Shown: positions 1 through 9,620, numbered from the stretch's first letter. The stretch: 64,000 bases of DNA from Siccibacter turicensis LMG 23730 (GCF_000463155.2 NZ_AWFZ01000002.1:1-64000); one strand, 5' to 3'. Notes: a model not told the origin generated them from the sequence alone. Numbers and translations: made by a program.

Positions 1-12
1 ACTGCCAGGCAT
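1..12 (+). rRNA. rrf: 3' end of 5S rRNA (partial)
   Basis: The first 12 bases, ACTGCCAGGCAT, are the invariant 3' terminus of enterobacterial 5S rRNA. The rest of the gene lies before the window. The following mobB-mobA-yihD order is what lies downstream of rrnA in E. coli, so this is probably the rrnA-equivalent operon. Only 12 bases are visible, so the call rests on this match plus the terminator and synteny that follow. Confidence 0.85.
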
Positions 13-24
13 CAAATTGAAGAA

Positions 25-76
25 CCCTCAGCGAAAGCTGAGGGTTTTTTGCATTCCGGTGCCGGGAAAACCCGGC
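25..76 (+). terminator. rRNA operon terminator plus second hairpin
   Basis: CCCTCAGC (25-32), loop GAAA and GCTGAGGG (37-44) form an 8-bp stem followed by six T: a textbook intrinsic terminator just after the 5S end. A second, shorter hairpin (GCCGGG, AAAA, CCCGGC, 61-76) follows. It resembles the tandem structures at the ends of rrn operons, and may also act on transcripts leaving mobB from the other side. Confidence 0.85.
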
Positions 77-113
77 GGCATTGCACTTCCCGTCCCGTCC
101 GCCCCCTATAAAA

Positions 114-626
114 TTAATCAGCAGACCTGTACAGCCAGCCGGTGATAAACCGCACCACGTCAGCAGGCTGGTTAAGATCCAGCACCGGGACCGGCACCGC
201 GAGCGCACTGTCGCTGGCTACCGCGATCACATACTCATCCAGCGTCAATGATGCTTCACCGTGCCCCGTACTGTGCCGGTAAAGCAGGATTTTAGGGATA
301 GCTTCGTGTTTAAAACCTTCTACTAACACGATATCCAGTTTCGACGTATCCATCCGACTGACTAAAAAATGCAGATCCAACGGCGCCTCGTCGGGCGTTT
401 CGGTCATCAGCGCCCACCGCTTCTGACTGGCAACCAGCGTTTGCGCCGCGCCCGCTTTCCGCAGCTTATAGCTGTCCTTACCGGGCGTATCCACATCCAT
501 ATCATGATGCGTATGCTTAATAAGACCGGGACGCAGCCCTTGCTCGCACAGCAGGGGAATAACTTTTTGCAGCAGCGTGGTTTTTCCGGTGCCGCTCCAT
601 GCGGAGAACGCCAGTAAAGGGATCAT
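114..626 (-). CDS. mobB: Molybdopterin-guanine dinucleotide biosynthesis adaptor MobB
   Basis: A 170-residue P-loop GTP-binding protein that assists MobA in attaching GMP to molybdopterin, forming the MGD cofactor of periplasmic and respiratory molybdoenzymes. The Walker A motif SGTGKTTLL lies near residues 11-19, close to the N terminus as usual, and the length fits the family. It is cytoplasmic. Its ATG overlaps the mobA stop by one base (TGATG), so the two genes are translationally coupled with mobB second. MobB is dispensable in E. coli, and its role is taken here from the family. Confidence 0.95.
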   Translation of the reverse strand: MIPLLAFSAWSGTGKTTLLQKVIPLLCEQGLRPGLIKHTHHDMDVDTPGKDSYKLRKAGAAQTLVASQKRWALMTETPDEAPLDLHFLVSRMDTSKLDIVLVEGFKHEAIPKILLYRHSTGHGEASLTLDEYVIAVASDSALAVPVPVLDLNQPADVVRFITGWLYRSAD

Positions 627-1204
627 CAGTTCTTCTCCCAGCGCGCCAGATCTTCAGGCGTATTCATATTGATAAATACATCGCTCTCTTTATCGAACAG
701 AACGCTATGCGCACCGATGGCACGCATAAAGGCCATCACGCGGCGGTCATCCCCCTGCAAACGCTCGTTGAGCGCGGGCGCGACAGCACGGTGCATTAAT
801 ACAATGGCCGGGTGATCGCGCTCGCCGTCTTTGACCCACACCGCAGGCGCGCTACCGCGAGCCGCCTCAAGCCGTGTGGCCAGATCCAACGGGATAAACG
901 GCGTATCGCATGGGCAAAACAGATACCATTCGCTGGCCATGGCCTGCATGACGGCAAGCATGCCGGCCAGTGGCCCCTGGAATCCGTCGATCGCATCGCT
1001 AATGACCGGGTAGCCTCCCGCGCGGTACTGCTCTGCGTGGCGGTTAGCGCTGACAACAAGCGCATCTGTCTGGTTCACGAGGCGTGCAGCCACATGCTGC
1101 CAGAGCGGTTTGCCGTGCAGTGTCAGTAGCCCTTTATCCGCGCCACCCATACGGCTGGATTGCCCGCCCGCCAGTACAACCCCGGTAAGGTGAGTCTGCG
1201 CCAC
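626..1204 (-). CDS. mobA: Molybdenum cofactor guanylyltransferase MobA
   Basis: Transfers GMP from GTP to Mo-molybdopterin to give the Mo-bis-MGD precursor. The 192-residue protein opens with the nucleotidyltransferase signature [15 protein letters not shown] (about residues 11-25), and FCPCDTPFI supplies the metal-binding Asp region. The start is GTG at 1204, preceded by a strong AGAGGAG ribosome-binding site 8-9 bases upstream. First gene of the mobA-mobB operon, divergent from yihD across a 71-bp gap. Confidence 0.96.
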   Translation of the reverse strand: MAQTHLTGVVLAGGQSSRMGGADKGLLTLHGKPLWQHVAARLVNQTDALVVSANRHAEQYRAGGYPVISDAIDGFQGPLAGMLAVMQAMASEWYLFCPCDTPFIPLDLATRLEAARGSAPAVWVKDGERDHPAIVLMHRAVAPALNERLQGDDRRVMAFMRAIGAHSVLFDKESDVFINMNTPEDLARWEKN

Positions 1205-1275
1205 GTTAATATCTCCTCTTTTATTGTGGGTATGAGCCTGCTAACGTGTGTCTCTCACGTCAAAGGAGCACCATT

Positions 1276-1545
1276 ATGAAATGCAAACGCCTGAATGAAG
1301 TTATCGAACTGCTTCAGCCCGCCTGGCAGAAAGAGCCGGACCTTAACCTGATGCAATTCTTGCAGAAACTGGCGCAAGAGTCAGGCTATACCGGCGATCT
1401 TGCGGATCTCACCGATGACATCCTTATTTACCAGCTCAAAATGCGCGATAGCGCTAAAGATGAGGCGATCCCTGGCCTCAAAAAAGACTATGAGGAAGAT
1501 TTCAAAACCGCGCTGCTGCGCGCGCGTGGCGTAATTAAAGAGTAA
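1276..1545 (+). CDS. yihD: Conserved protein YihD (DUF1040)
   Basis: An 89-residue acidic protein found across enterics, with no established biochemical function. The ATG at 1276 is preceded by AAAGGAG, and the protein from there ([13 protein letters not shown]...) has the family length. The longer frame from 1246 lacks a ribosome-binding site and is not preferred. Its stop codon lies inside a CpxR-type box belonging to the next operon. Confidence 0.93.
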   Translation: MKCKRLNEVIELLQPAWQKEPDLNLMQFLQKLAQESGYTGDLADLTDDILIYQLKMRDSAKDEAIPGLKKDYEEDFKTALLRARGVIKE

Positions 1546-1555
1546 AACCTTGTAA
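1542..1555 (+). promoter_or_regulatory. CpxR box upstream of srkA-dsbA
   Basis: GTAAA-ACCTT-GTAA matches the CpxR consensus GTAAA-N5-GTAA exactly and ends 66 bases before srkA. In E. coli the srkA(yihE)-dsbA operon is Cpx-activated by envelope stress, so this is very likely the functional site. Unusually, it overlaps the yihD stop codon (TAA at 1543-1545). Confidence 0.8.
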
Positions 1556-1621
1556 GAGAAACTACCGCTGCTTTCTGGAGATGATATCCTCAATCATTCG
1601 CTGTAATTTCCGGAAAACGGG

Positions 1622-2608
1622 ATGAACGACACTGCTTTTACTTTCAAGACCTTAAACCCGGATACCATTCTCGACGCACTGTTTGAACACGGGATCAGAG
1701 TGGATTCCGGGCTTACACCGCTCAACAGCTTCGAAAACCGCGTTTATCAGTTTCAGGACGAGGATCGCCAGCGCTTTGTGGTGAAATTTTATCGTCCTCA
1801 GCGCTGGAGCGCGGAGCAAATCGCCGAAGAACATCAGTTCGCCCTTGAACTACAGGCGGATGAGATCCCGATGGCAGCCCCGCTGCGGTTTAACGGTAAA
1901 ACCGTGCTCACCCATCAGGGTTATTACTTCGCTGTGTTTCCAAGCCTGGGCGGACGGCAGTATGAAGCGGACAACATCGATCAGATGGAGTGGGTAGGGC
2001 GCTATCTGGGCCGAATCCACCAGACCGGTCGCCGCGAGCGTTTCCAGCATCGTCCTGAAATGGGCGTGAAAGAATACCTGCTTGAACCGCGTCAGGTGTT
2101 TGAGCACAGCAATCTGATGCCCGCCGCGCTGAAAGATCGGTTTCTCAAGACCACTGACGAACTCATCGATGCGGTGATGGCCCAGTGGCACGGCCGCTTC
2201 AACCTCCTGCGCCTGCACGGAGACTGCCACCCGGGTAACATACTCTGGCGCGACGGGCCGTTGTTCGTTGACCTCGATGATGCGCGTACGGGCCCGGCGG
2301 TGCAGGACCTGTGGATGCTGCTCAACGGCGATAAAGCAGAGCAGAGAATGCAACTGGAAACGATCATCGAAGCCTATGAAGAGTTCTGCCCCTTTAATAC
2401 CGAAGAGCTTGCCCTGATTGAGCCTTTACGGGCGATGCGCTTAGTGTATTACCTGGCGTGGCTGATTCGACGCTGGGACGATCCTGCGTTCCCTAAAAAT
2501 TTCCCCTGGCTGACTGGCGAAGATTACTGGCTCAGACAGACAGCAACCTTTGCGGAGCAGATCAAGACGCTGCGCGAACCCCCTTTACAACTTGTGCCAA
2601 TGTATTAA
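1622..2608 (+). CDS. srkA: Stress response kinase A
   Basis: A cytoplasmic Ser/Thr protein kinase (also YihE/RdoA) of the choline/aminoglycoside-kinase fold. It is reported to protect E. coli from stress-induced death, antagonising MazEF. The 328 residues match the family length. The catalytic loop HGDCHPGNILWRD (about residues 199-211) and the metal-binding VDLDDA (about 216-221) are intact. First gene of the CpxR-linked srkA-dsbA pair, 27 bp upstream of dsbA. Confidence 0.95.
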   Translation: MNDTAFTFKTLNPDTILDALFEHGIRVDSGLTPLNSFENRVYQFQDEDRQRFVVKFYRPQRWSAEQIAEEHQFALELQADEIPMAAPLRFNGKTVLTHQGYYFAVFPSLGGRQYEADNIDQMEWVGRYLGRIHQTGRRERFQHRPEMGVKEYLLEPRQVFEHSNLMPAALKDRFLKTTDELIDAVMAQWHGRFNLLRLHGDCHPGNILWRDGPLFVDLDDARTGPAVQDLWMLLNGDKAEQRMQLETIIEAYEEFCPFNTEELALIEPLRAMRLVYYLAWLIRRWDDPAFPKNFPWLTGEDYWLRQTATFAEQIKTLREPPLQLVPMY

Positions 2609-2635
2609 TCCCCACTATTCAGGAGAGCGTTATTT

Positions 2636-3259
2636 ATGAAAAAGATTTGGCTGGCGCTGGCAGGTATGATTCTGGCATTCAGCGCTTCGGCGGCCCAGAT
2701 TACGGACGGCAAAGAGTACATCACGCTGGAAAAACCGGTTAACGGCGAGCCGCAGGTGCTGGAGTTCTTCTCCTTCTACTGCCCGCACTGCTACCAGTTT
2801 GAAGAAGTGCTCCACGTCTCTGATAACGTGAAGAAAAAGCTGCCGGAAGGCACCAAAATGACCAAGTATCACGTCGAGTTCCTCGGCCCGTTGGGTAAAG
2901 AGCTGACTCAGGCGTGGGCTGTGGCGATGGCACTGGGCGTAGAAGATAAAGTAACCGCGCCAATCTTCGAAGGCGTTCAGAAGACCCAGACCGTACAGAC
3001 TGTGGCCGATATCCGTAAGGTCTTCATTGATGCCGGCGTTAAACCGGAAGAGTATGACGCCGCCTGGAACAGCTTCGTGGTGAAATCGCTGGTTGCGCAG
3101 CAGGAGAAAGCAGCAGCCGACCTGCAGCTTCAGGGTGTACCGGCGATGTTTGTGAACGGCAAATATCAGGTTAACCCGCAGGGAATGGACACCAGTAATA
3201 TGGATGCATTCCTTATTCAGTATGCAGATACCGTAAAACAGCTGGTTGAAAAGAAATAA
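2636..3259 (+). CDS. dsbA: Periplasmic thiol:disulfide oxidoreductase DsbA
   Basis: Introduces disulfide bonds into exported proteins and is reoxidised by DsbB. The 207 residues comprise a Sec signal peptide (residues 1-19, cut after SASA) and a thioredoxin fold with the CPHC active site at residues 49-52 (Cys30 and Cys33 of the mature form). A cis-Pro loop (QGVPAMFV) is also visible. A ribosome-binding site (GGAGAG) precedes the ATG. It lies in an operon with srkA and ends in a strong terminator. Likely client proteins nearby are the Cys-containing pilins and the 19-kb immunity protein. Confidence 0.98.
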   Translation: MKKIWLALAGMILAFSASAAQITDGKEYITLEKPVNGEPQVLEFFSFYCPHCYQFEEVLHVSDNVKKKLPEGTKMTKYHVEFLGPLGKELTQAWAVAMALGVEDKVTAPIFEGVQKTQTVQTVADIRKVFIDAGVKPEEYDAAWNSFVVKSLVAQQEKAAADLQLQGVPAMFVNGKYQVNPQGMDTSNMDAFLIQYADTVKQLVEKK

Positions 3260-3265
3260 AAACAG

Positions 3266-3289
3266 GGCCGGTCATTGACCGGCCTTTTT
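3266..3289. terminator. Bidirectional terminator between dsbA and yihG
   Basis: GGCCGGTCA (3266-3274) pairs with TGACCGGCC (3276-3284) and is followed by TTTTT. The other strand also runs into a T-rich stretch, so it can serve both convergent genes. Its stem contains the yihG stop codon. yihF, which sits here in E. coli, is absent. Confidence 0.85.
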
Positions 3290-4180
3290 GTATTGCGACG
3301 TTAATCTCGCCAGCTGCATATCCTTCGCATGCCATAACGCATTCAGCCAGTGCTGAAAACGCCGCTTAAAATCTTTATCGTTCAGATAATCCCCACGCAG
3401 CGAATCTGTAACCGGTATTAACTCAACCCGCACCATAACCCGACGCAGCCTGCCGGACAGCATGTCATAAAAAGGTCGCGCATCGTTTTGCGGATAACAG
3501 AGCGTCACGTTCACTATTTTATCGAACTGCAAACCGGACACGCTCATCGCCATCGCAATGCCAGCCGCTTTTGGCGGTAATAGATGCTGAAAGGGTGAGC
3601 CCAGCCGAAGACGTTTTTCCTCGGTAAATCGTGACCCCTCCACGAAATTGACGATGGTGGTCGGGCGAAAGCGAAACATTTCACACGCGCGGCGCGTAGT
3701 GTCTATATCTCGTCCGCGGCGTTCAGGGTGCTTTAAAAGATAACTCTTTGAATATCTGCGCATAAACGGCATGTCCAGTGCCCAACAGGCCAGGCCAATA
3801 AAGGGCACCCACGCCAGCTCCTGCTTAAGAAAATATTTATTCATCGGCAAATGTTTGCGAAACAATACGCAAAGCACCACGATATCCGCCCAGCTATGGT
3901 GGTTACCGATCAGCAGATACCAGCTCTTTTTATTGAGCTTCTGAATACCCTCCACGTCCCATTGCAAACCGGGATTCAGATGCAGTAATAACGCCAGCCC
4001 TTCACACCAGCAATACATTATGAAATCACAGAAGCGGGAGATAGCCCGGCGGGCAGCGGCAAACGGCAAAAGTAATTTACTCACCCCGGCGGCAATAATA
4101 GGGACAGAGCAGATCACGGTGACGGCAATGGTAAGGACGACGCTCACTATTAGCGTTATCGCGGCGAGTAATTTCGACAT
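3272..4180 (-). CDS. yihG: Lysophosphatidic-acid-type acyltransferase YihG
   Basis: A 302-residue membrane protein of the PlsC family, predicted to acylate 1-acylglycerol-3-phosphate. The catalytic HX4D motif appears as HHSWAD (about residues 93-98) and the second block as [10 protein letters not shown] (about 177-186). N-terminal hydrophobic segments (about residues 5-35 and 45-65) would anchor it in the inner membrane. In E. coli YihG is a secondary LPA acyltransferase and affects motility. Convergent with dsbA. Confidence 0.92.
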   Translation of the reverse strand: MSKLLAAITLIVSVVLTIAVTVICSVPIIAAGVSKLLLPFAAARRAISRFCDFIMYCWCEGLALLLHLNPGLQWDVEGIQKLNKKSWYLLIGNHHSWADIVVLCVLFRKHLPMNKYFLKQELAWVPFIGLACWALDMPFMRRYSKSYLLKHPERRGRDIDTTRRACEMFRFRPTTIVNFVEGSRFTEEKRLRLGSPFQHLLPPKAAGIAMAMSVSGLQFDKIVNVTLCYPQNDARPFYDMLSGRLRRVMVRVELIPVTDSLRGDYLNDKDFKRRFQHWLNALWHAKDMQLARLTSQYKKAGQ

Positions 4181-4432
4181 ATCAGGAAGATCAAAAGAAG
4201 TGGAACGTAGCGTTCGTCAGGATTCGAAGCGCGGATTTTATCAGAAACGCAGCGTTAAATATTGCGCACGAACGTAACCGGGCGCTACAGCGTGGGTTAA
4301 TCAGGTATTCGAAGGCGCAGCGGCACAAATATAATTTATATCCACATTACGGTTTGTACCTGATGAAATGATTCACATAAGCAGCTAATGCTTAACGCTA
4401 TGATTTTAAAGTTCTTTTTAAGTTATGCTTGC

Positions 4433-4452
4433 AATAACATCATAATGTTATT
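4433..4452. repeat. Perfect 8-bp inverted repeat upstream of polA
   Basis: AATAACAT (4433-4440) and ATGTTATT (4445-4452) are exact inverse complements around the spacer CATA. It is AT-rich with no T tract, so an operator is more likely than a terminator. No known regulator was matched. Confidence 0.55.
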
Positions 4453-4478
4453 AAAGGCTTATGATTTTGTGCACAAAG

Positions 4479-4487
4479 TTATCCACA
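4479..4487 (+). promoter_or_regulatory. DnaA box upstream of polA
   Basis: TTATCCACA is the highest-affinity DnaA box consensus, about 115 bp before polA. DnaA has been reported to stimulate polA expression in E. coli, so a functional site is plausible. Confidence 0.7.
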
Positions 4488-4601
4488 GGAAGGTTTTGCG
4501 AGGCCGCTTCCTGATGCTGAATTCTTCAGGCGTAAAATTTCATGTTTAACGGCGGTCTATGGCATCCTTTAACCATAAATTGATAAACAGGCATGGACAC
4601 T

Positions 4602-7388
4602 ATGGTTCAGATTCCCCAAAACCCCCTTATCCTCGTTGATGGTTCCTCTTACCTGTACCGGGCCTATCACGCCTTCCCGCCGTTGACCAACAGCGCCGGT
4701 GAGCCGACAGGGGCGATGTACGGTGTGCTGAACATGCTGCGCAGCCTTATCATGCAGTACCAACCGACTCACGCCGCCGTCGTCTTTGACGCCAAGGGTA
4801 AAACCTTCCGTGATGAACTGTTTGAGCATTACAAGTCGCATCGCCCACCGATGCCTGACGACCTGCGTGCGCAGATTGAACCGCTGCATGAAATGGTTAA
4901 AGCCATGGGCCTGCCGCTGCTCGCCGTCTCTGGCGTCGAAGCGGATGACGTCATCGGCACGCTGGCGCGCGAAGCGGAAAAAGCGGGGCGCGCGGTGCTT
5001 ATCAGTACGGGCGATAAAGACATGGCGCAGCTGGTGACGCCGGGCATTACGCTTATCAACACCATGACCAATACCATCCTCGGGCCGGAAGAGGTCGTGA
5101 CCAAGTACGGCGTACCGCCTGAACTGATCATCGATTTCCTCGCGCTGATGGGCGACTCGTCGGATAACATTCCTGGCGTACCGGGCGTGGGTGAAAAAAC
5201 AGCACAGGCGCTGCTGCAGGGGCTTGGCGGCCTGGATACCCTCTACGGCGAGCCGGAAAAAATTGCCTCACTCAGTTTCCGTGGGGCGAAAACTATGGCC
5301 GCTAAGCTTGCCGACAACAAAGAGGTGGCGTACCTCTCGTATCAGCTGGCGACCATCAAAACCGATGTTGAACTGGAACTGACCGCTGAACAGCTGGAAG
5401 TGCAGCAGCCGGCGGCCGATGCGCTGCTGGAAATGTTCAAACGTTACGAGTTTAAGCGCTGGACGGCCGACGTTGAAGCCGGGAAATGGCTTCAGGCGAA
5501 AGGCGGCAAACCCGCAGCGAAGCCCCAGGAAACGATCGTCATCGACGAGGAGCCGGATGAGCCGGCGGTGGCCATTTCGCAGGAGCACTACGTTACCATT
5601 CTGGATGAAGCCACGCTTCAGGAGTGGATTACCCGTCTGAAGCAGGCGCCGCTGTTTGCCTTTGATACCGAAACCGACAGCCTTGATAACCATTCGGCGA
5701 AGCTGGTGGGGCTCTCCTTTGCCACGGAGCCTGGCGTGGCGGCCTACCTGCCGGTAGCGCATGACTATCTGGATGCACCCGATCAGGTTTCGCGCGAGCG
5801 CGCGCTGGAACTGCTTAAGCCGCTGCTGGAAGACGAGAAAGCGCTTAAGGTGGGGCAGAACCTGAAATACGATCGCGGCGTGCTGCAAAACTACGGCATT
5901 GAACTGCGCGGCATCGCGTTTGATACCATGCTGGAATCCTACATTCTGAACAGCGTGTCAGGACGCCATGATATGGATTCCATGGCCCAGCGCCTGCTGA
6001 AACACAAAACTATTACCTTTGAAGAGATTGCCGGCAAAGGTAAAAATCAGCTGACGTTTAATCAGATTGCCCTTGAGCAGGCGGCACCTTACGCCGCGGA
6101 GGATGCTGACGTCACCCTGCAGCTGCACCTGAAAATGTGGCCGAAACTGCAAAACGAGGCCGGACCGCGCGCGGTGTTTGAAAACATTGAGATGCCGCTG
6201 GTGCCGGTGCTGTCACGCATCGAGCGTAACGGGGTAAAAATCGACCCCGCGGTGCTGCATAAGCACTCCGAAGAGCTCACCCTGCGTCTGGCCGAGCTTG
6301 AGCAAAAAGCACATGAGATCGCCGGTGAGGCGTTTAACCTCTCCTCCACCAAGCAGCTGCAAACCATCCTGTTTGAAAAGCAGGGTATCAAGCCGCTGAA
6401 GAAGACGCCGGGCGGGGCACCGTCCACCTCAGAAGAGGTGCTGGAAGAGCTGGCGCTGGACTATCCGCTGCCGAAAGTCATTCTGCAGTATCGTGGTCTG
6501 GCGAAGCTGAAGTCGACCTATACCGACAAGCTGCCGCTGATGATCAACCCGAAAACCGGGCGCGTTCACACCTCGTACCATCAGGCGGTGACGGCAACCG
6601 GGCGCCTCTCCTCAACCGATCCTAACCTGCAAAACATTCCGGTGCGTAACGATGAAGGTCGACGCATTCGTCAGGCGTTTATCGCCCCGGAGGATTACGT
6701 GATTGTCTCGGCGGACTACTCGCAGATTGAGCTGCGCATTATGGCGCATCTGTCGCGTGACAAAGGCCTGCTGGACGCCTTTGCTCAGGGGCTTGACATC
6801 CACCGCGCTACCGCGGCGGAAGTGTTTGGCATGTCGCTTGAGCAGGTGAGCGGTGAGCAGCGCCGCAGTGCTAAAGCGATCAACTTCGGGCTTATCTATG
6901 GCATGAGCGCTTTCGGTCTTTCTCGCCAGTTGAACATCTCGCGCAAAGAGTCCCAGAAGTACATGGATCTCTACTTCGAACGTTATCCGGGCGTGCTGGA
7001 GTACATGGAGCGCACCCGCAAGCAGGCGAAAGAACAAGGGTATGTCGAAACGCTGGACGGGCGCCGTCTCTACTTGCCGGATATCAACTCCAGCAATGCC
7101 GCGCGTCGCGCCGGCGCTGAACGCGCAGCGATCAATGCGCCGATGCAGGGTACGGCCGCCGATATCATCAAGCGCGCCATGATCGATGTTGACCGCTGGC
7201 TGGAAAATGACAAGCCACGCGTGCAGCTCATCATGCAGGTTCACGATGAACTGGTGTTTGAAGTGCATAAAGATGACGTCGAAGCCGTATCGAAAACTAT
7301 CCATGAACTGATGGAAAACAGCATGAAGCTTGATGTTCCGCTGCTGGTGGAAGTGGGGAGTGGAGCAAACTGGGATCTGGCGCACTAA
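4602..7388 (+). CDS. polA: DNA polymerase I
   Basis: Removes RNA primers and fills gaps in Okazaki-fragment maturation and excision repair. From the ATG at 4602 it has 928 residues, the E. coli length. The ATG at 4593 is only 1-2 bases from the AAACAGG ribosome-binding site, whereas 4602 is correctly spaced. Domain order: 5' nuclease (about 1-320, with [18 protein letters not shown]), 3'-5' exonuclease (about 325-520, starting FDTETDSLD), polymerase with motif A DYSQIELR (about 705), O-helix [14 protein letters not shown] and motif C VHDEL (about 881). All catalytic residues are present. Confidence 0.99.
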   Translation: MVQIPQNPLILVDGSSYLYRAYHAFPPLTNSAGEPTGAMYGVLNMLRSLIMQYQPTHAAVVFDAKGKTFRDELFEHYKSHRPPMPDDLRAQIEPLHEMVKAMGLPLLAVSGVEADDVIGTLAREAEKAGRAVLISTGDKDMAQLVTPGITLINTMTNTILGPEEVVTKYGVPPELIIDFLALMGDSSDNIPGVPGVGEKTAQALLQGLGGLDTLYGEPEKIASLSFRGAKTMAAKLADNKEVAYLSYQLATIKTDVELELTAEQLEVQQPAADALLEMFKRYEFKRWTADVEAGKWLQAKGGKPAAKPQETIVIDEEPDEPAVAISQEHYVTILDEATLQEWITRLKQAPLFAFDTETDSLDNHSAKLVGLSFATEPGVAAYLPVAHDYLDAPDQVSRERALELLKPLLEDEKALKVGQNLKYDRGVLQNYGIELRGIAFDTMLESYILNSVSGRHDMDSMAQRLLKHKTITFEEIAGKGKNQLTFNQIALEQAAPYAAEDADVTLQLHLKMWPKLQNEAGPRAVFENIEMPLVPVLSRIERNGVKIDPAVLHKHSEELTLRLAELEQKAHEIAGEAFNLSSTKQLQTILFEKQGIKPLKKTPGGAPSTSEEVLEELALDYPLPKVILQYRGLAKLKSTYTDKLPLMINPKTGRVHTSYHQAVTATGRLSSTDPNLQNIPVRNDEGRRIRQAFIAPEDYVIVSADYSQIELRIMAHLSRDKGLLDAFAQGLDIHRATAAEVFGMSLEQVSGEQRRSAKAINFGLIYGMSAFGLSRQLNISRKESQKYMDLYFERYPGVLEYMERTRKQAKEQGYVETLDGRRLYLPDINSSNAARRAGAERAAINAPMQGTAADIIKRAMIDVDRWLENDKPRVQLIMQVHDELVFEVHKDDVEAVSKTIHELMENSMKLDVPLLVEVGSGANWDLAH

Positions 7389-7535
7389 GGTGCGTCATCC
7401 GCAGCCTTAATTCTGTAACTTAGCAACATAACTAATAGCTTTTTGTGATAATCATTAGAATTTGCTATGTAAAGGCTGAAAAAAAACTACAAAAAGTGCT
7501 TTGTGTGTCCCGGAAAAAGCGGTAGAGTTATTCGC

Positions 7536-7644
7536 GTAGGGTACAGAGGTAAGATGTTCTATCTTTCAGACCTTTTACTTCACGTAATCGGATTTGGCTG
7601 AATATTTTAGCCGCCCCAGTCAGTTATGACTGGGGCGTTTTTTA
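7536..7644 (+). ncRNA. spf: Spot 42 small RNA
   Basis: Hfq-dependent sRNA of catabolite control (targets in E. coli include galK and other carbon-use mRNAs). The sequence starting GTAGGGTACAGAGGTAAG and ending in the hairpin CCCCAGTCA...TGACTGGGG plus a T run is almost base-for-base E. coli Spot 42, and it lies directly after polA as expected. A sigma-70 -10 (TAGAGT, 7523-7528) sits just upstream. In E. coli CRP-cAMP represses it. Here the only upstream CRP-like half-site (TGTGA, 7444-7448) is weak. Confidence 0.97.
7554..7601 (+). CDS. spfP: Spot 42-encoded small protein SpfP
   Basis: A 15-codon ORF inside Spot 42 encodes MFYLSDLLLHVIGFG, which I recall as identical to the E. coli SpfP peptide that makes Spot 42 a dual-function RNA. 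The purine stretch AGAGGTAAG immediately precedes the ATG. Translation is inferred from E. coli. Confidence 0.7.
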   Translation: MFYLSDLLLHVIGFG

Positions 7645-7695
7645 TTGCGCGTCGTCTGGCGAGGTCGCGCAGGCAGCGGGCCCACGCGCTAAGTC

Positions 7696-8331
7696 TTACT
7701 CGTCGGCAGCTGTCTCTTCCACCACCGGCGGCAGGTCGTTAAACCAGCTATCCAGCTTCGCTCGCAGTTTATCCACGCCCTGTTTTTTCAGGGATGAGAA
7801 GGCTTCAACCTGCACATCGCCGTTAAAGGCCAGCACCGCTTCGCGCACCATGTTCAGCTGCGCCTTGCGCGCCCCGCTGGCAAGCTTGTCGGCTTTCGTC
7901 AGCAGCACCAGCACGGAAATTTCGCTGTCCACCGCCCATTCAATCATCTGCTGATCGAGATCTTTTAGCGGATGACGGATATCCATCAGCACTACCAGAC
8001 CCTGTAAACACTGGCGCTTCTCAAGGTATTCACCCAGCGCACGCTGCCATTTGATTTTCATCTCTTCCGGCACCTGCGCGTAGCCATAGCCCGGCAGGTC
8101 GACAAGACGCTTGCCATCGGCGACTTCAAACAGGTTGATAAGCTGCGTACGACCCGGTGTTTTACTGGTGCGCGCCAGACCCTTCTGATTGGTCAGGGTG
8201 TTCAGTGCGCTGGATTTGCCGGCGTTTGAACGCCCGGCAAAGGCCACTTCGATACCGGTATCGGAGGGCAGATGGCGGATATCAGGCGCGCTGGTGACAA
8301 AGTGCGTCTGTTGGTAATTCCAGGTAGTCAA
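7696..8331 (-). CDS. engB: Ribosome biogenesis GTPase EngB/YsxC (YihA)
   Basis: Essential TRAFAC-class GTPase involved in cell division and large-subunit maturation. Motifs: G1 [10 protein letters not shown]3 DLPGYG, G4 TKAD. The start is TTG at 8331, with GGAGAG seven bases upstream on the minus strand. This gives 211 residues ([11 protein letters not shown]... aligning with E. coli MTNLNYQQTHF...). A longer frame to 8493 exists but lacks a ribosome-binding site and family homology. Transcribed divergently from csrC. Confidence 0.95.
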   Translation of the reverse strand: MTTWNYQQTHFVTSAPDIRHLPSDTGIEVAFAGRSNAGKSSALNTLTNQKGLARTSKTPGRTQLINLFEVADGKRLVDLPGYGYAQVPEEMKIKWQRALGEYLEKRQCLQGLVVLMDIRHPLKDLDQQMIEWAVDSEISVLVLLTKADKLASGARKAQLNMVREAVLAFNGDVQVEAFSSLKKQGVDKLRAKLDSWFNDLPPVVEETAADE

Positions 8332-8599
8332 AACGGTTCTCTCCGTCTGGATATAAGCTTTCGGGCGATTATACCTGAACCGGGGGAAAAGACCGTGGCT
8401 GATTACAGGGCGAGCGGGCATTCTTCCTGCCTGGGTGTAAGACATCGCCCCGTTATACTGGCCGAGATTTGGGACAAATCCCATGTTGCCCATGCCGTAA
8501 TTTTTATAAATAACATCTGCTTAGCGATAGAGAACTATCTTAATTTCAGCGTTAAACGGTGCGGCAGGGTTGCCTGTTTCGTCGGGGAAGGTAAAGTAG

Positions 8600-8850
8600 A
8601 TCCTACAAAGCACGGAGCTTGCAGGATTTACTCAGGATGAGTCGCAGGAAACGTCACGGAGACGAAGCGCGGGAATAGCCAGGATGGCGAACGTCGGGGA
8701 CGTTATCAAACGGAACAGGGAACCTGACAGGGACGGTTAGTAGCATACGGAAAGACAAGGTTTGTCGACAGCACGCAGGGATGAACGCGCCCTTCGCGGG
8801 TGCAAGGTCAGTAAAAAAGGCGACAGTTTATTCTGTCGCCTTTTTTCTTT
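8600..8850 (+). ncRNA. csrC: CsrC small RNA (CsrA antagonist)
   Basis: Sequesters the translational regulator CsrA through repeated GGA motifs. About 13 GGA-containing motifs (AGGA, CGGA, GGGA) occur between 8610 and 8790. The RNA ends in a terminator AAAAAAGGCGACAG...CTGTCGCCTTTTTT (8813-8847) essentially identical to that of E. coli csrC, and the position between engB and yihI is conserved. The 5' end is approximate. The 260 bp upstream (8332-8599) would hold the promoter and any UvrY sites. I did not find an obvious one. Confidence 0.92.
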
Positions 8851-8914
8851 ACTTGCTTTCTGCTAGATTCCGCCGCAATTCTATACTTTATAAAACAGCC
8901 GAAGACGATCTCCT

Positions 8915-9433
8915 ATGAAGCAACCAGCCCCTGCGCGTGGCAAAGCCCCCGCGAAAGCGCGTCGTAAAACACGTGAAGAAATCAATCAGGAAGCGCGTGA
9001 CCGTAAGCGTGACAAAAAGCATCGCGGCCACGCCGCCGGAAGCCGTGCCGCTGGCGGAGCCGAGCAGCAGAAGAAAAGCGGTCGTGGTGCCCAGGGCCAG
9101 GATCCGCGCATCGGCAGCAAGAAACCCATTCAACTGGGCGTGACTGACGCCGCGCCCGTCAAAAAGCAGCAGCAACCGAAGAGTGAGAAAAAGATGCTAT
9201 CACCGCAGGCTGAACTGGAAATGCTGGAAAATGACGATCGTCTGGACGGGCTGCTGGAGCGCCTGGAAGAGGGTGAAACCCTGAGCGCAGACGAGCAGAG
9301 CTGGGTGGATGAAAAGCTCGACCGCATCGATGCCCTGATGCAGCAGCTGGGTCTCTCCTATGATGACGAAGACGATGAGCCGGAAGAAGCGCGTGAAGAC
9401 GATCTGATGCGTCTGCTTAAAGGCGGAAACTAA
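8915..9433 (+). CDS. yihI: Der GTPase-activating protein YihI
   Basis: Stimulates GTP hydrolysis by the essential ribosome-assembly GTPase Der (EngA), modulating 50S biogenesis. The 172 residues split into a very basic N-terminal half (Lys/Arg-rich, residues 1-85) and an acidic helical C-terminal half ([10 protein letters not shown]-like block at about 93-102, then [10 protein letters not shown]). This is the family pattern. The ATG at 8915 has ACGATCTCC-type spacing with a weak ribosome-binding site. Confidence 0.94.
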   Translation: MKQPAPARGKAPAKARRKTREEINQEARDRKRDKKHRGHAAGSRAAGGAEQQKKSGRGAQGQDPRIGSKKPIQLGVTDAAPVKKQQQPKSEKKMLSPQAELEMLENDDRLDGLLERLEEGETLSADEQSWVDEKLDRIDALMQQLGLSYDDEDDEPEEAREDDLMRLLKGGN

Positions 9434-9444
9434 CCGTTACCCCT

Positions 9445-9618
9445 ATGGGCCTGACCGTCCTGCTCATTGTTTTACCAATTGTATGTTATCTGGTGTGGTT
9501 ATTCGTTAAACTACAGCGGCTGTCGCGGCGCAGATCCTGGTTGCGCAGCCGGCTCCTTACGCGTGGTGCGGGAAGACCGGCACACCGTACCCGACCGCGG
9601 CATCATCGGAAGGAGTGA
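9445..9618 (+). CDS. Possible 57-residue single-pass membrane protein
   Basis: An uninterrupted ORF fills the yihI-hemN gap. Its first 20 residues (MGLTVLLIVLPIVCYLVWLF) make one strong transmembrane helix, and the remainder is Arg-rich with almost no acidic residues. This is the topology expected for a membrane-anchored cationic peptide. The stop overlaps the hemN ribosome-binding region, suggesting coupling. In other gammaproteobacteria a larger DUF2489 protein with an N-terminal helix occupies this position, so this could be its remnant. No convincing ribosome-binding site is seen, so expression is unproven. Confidence 0.4.
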   Translation: MGLTVLLIVLPIVCYLVWLFVKLQRLSRRRSWLRSRLLTRGAGRPAHRTRPRHHRKE

Positions 9619-9620
9619 GA

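Larger units (their letters stand above)
4181..4601 (+). promoter_or_regulatory. yihG-polA divergent control region
   Basis: A 420-bp AT-rich gap holding the divergent promoters of yihG and polA. It contains an exact dyad at 4433-4452 and an exact DnaA box at 4479-4487, both listed separately. No small gene was recognised. Confidence 0.6.

Noticed and set aside
3260-3300. A remnant of yihF after dsbA
   Set aside because: Only 12 bp separate dsbA and yihG, all occupied by a terminator. The gene is absent rather than decayed.
7444-7460. A CRP site for Spot 42
   Set aside because: TGTGA is present but the right half (TTAGA) is poor, and the distance to the start does not fit the known E. coli arrangement.
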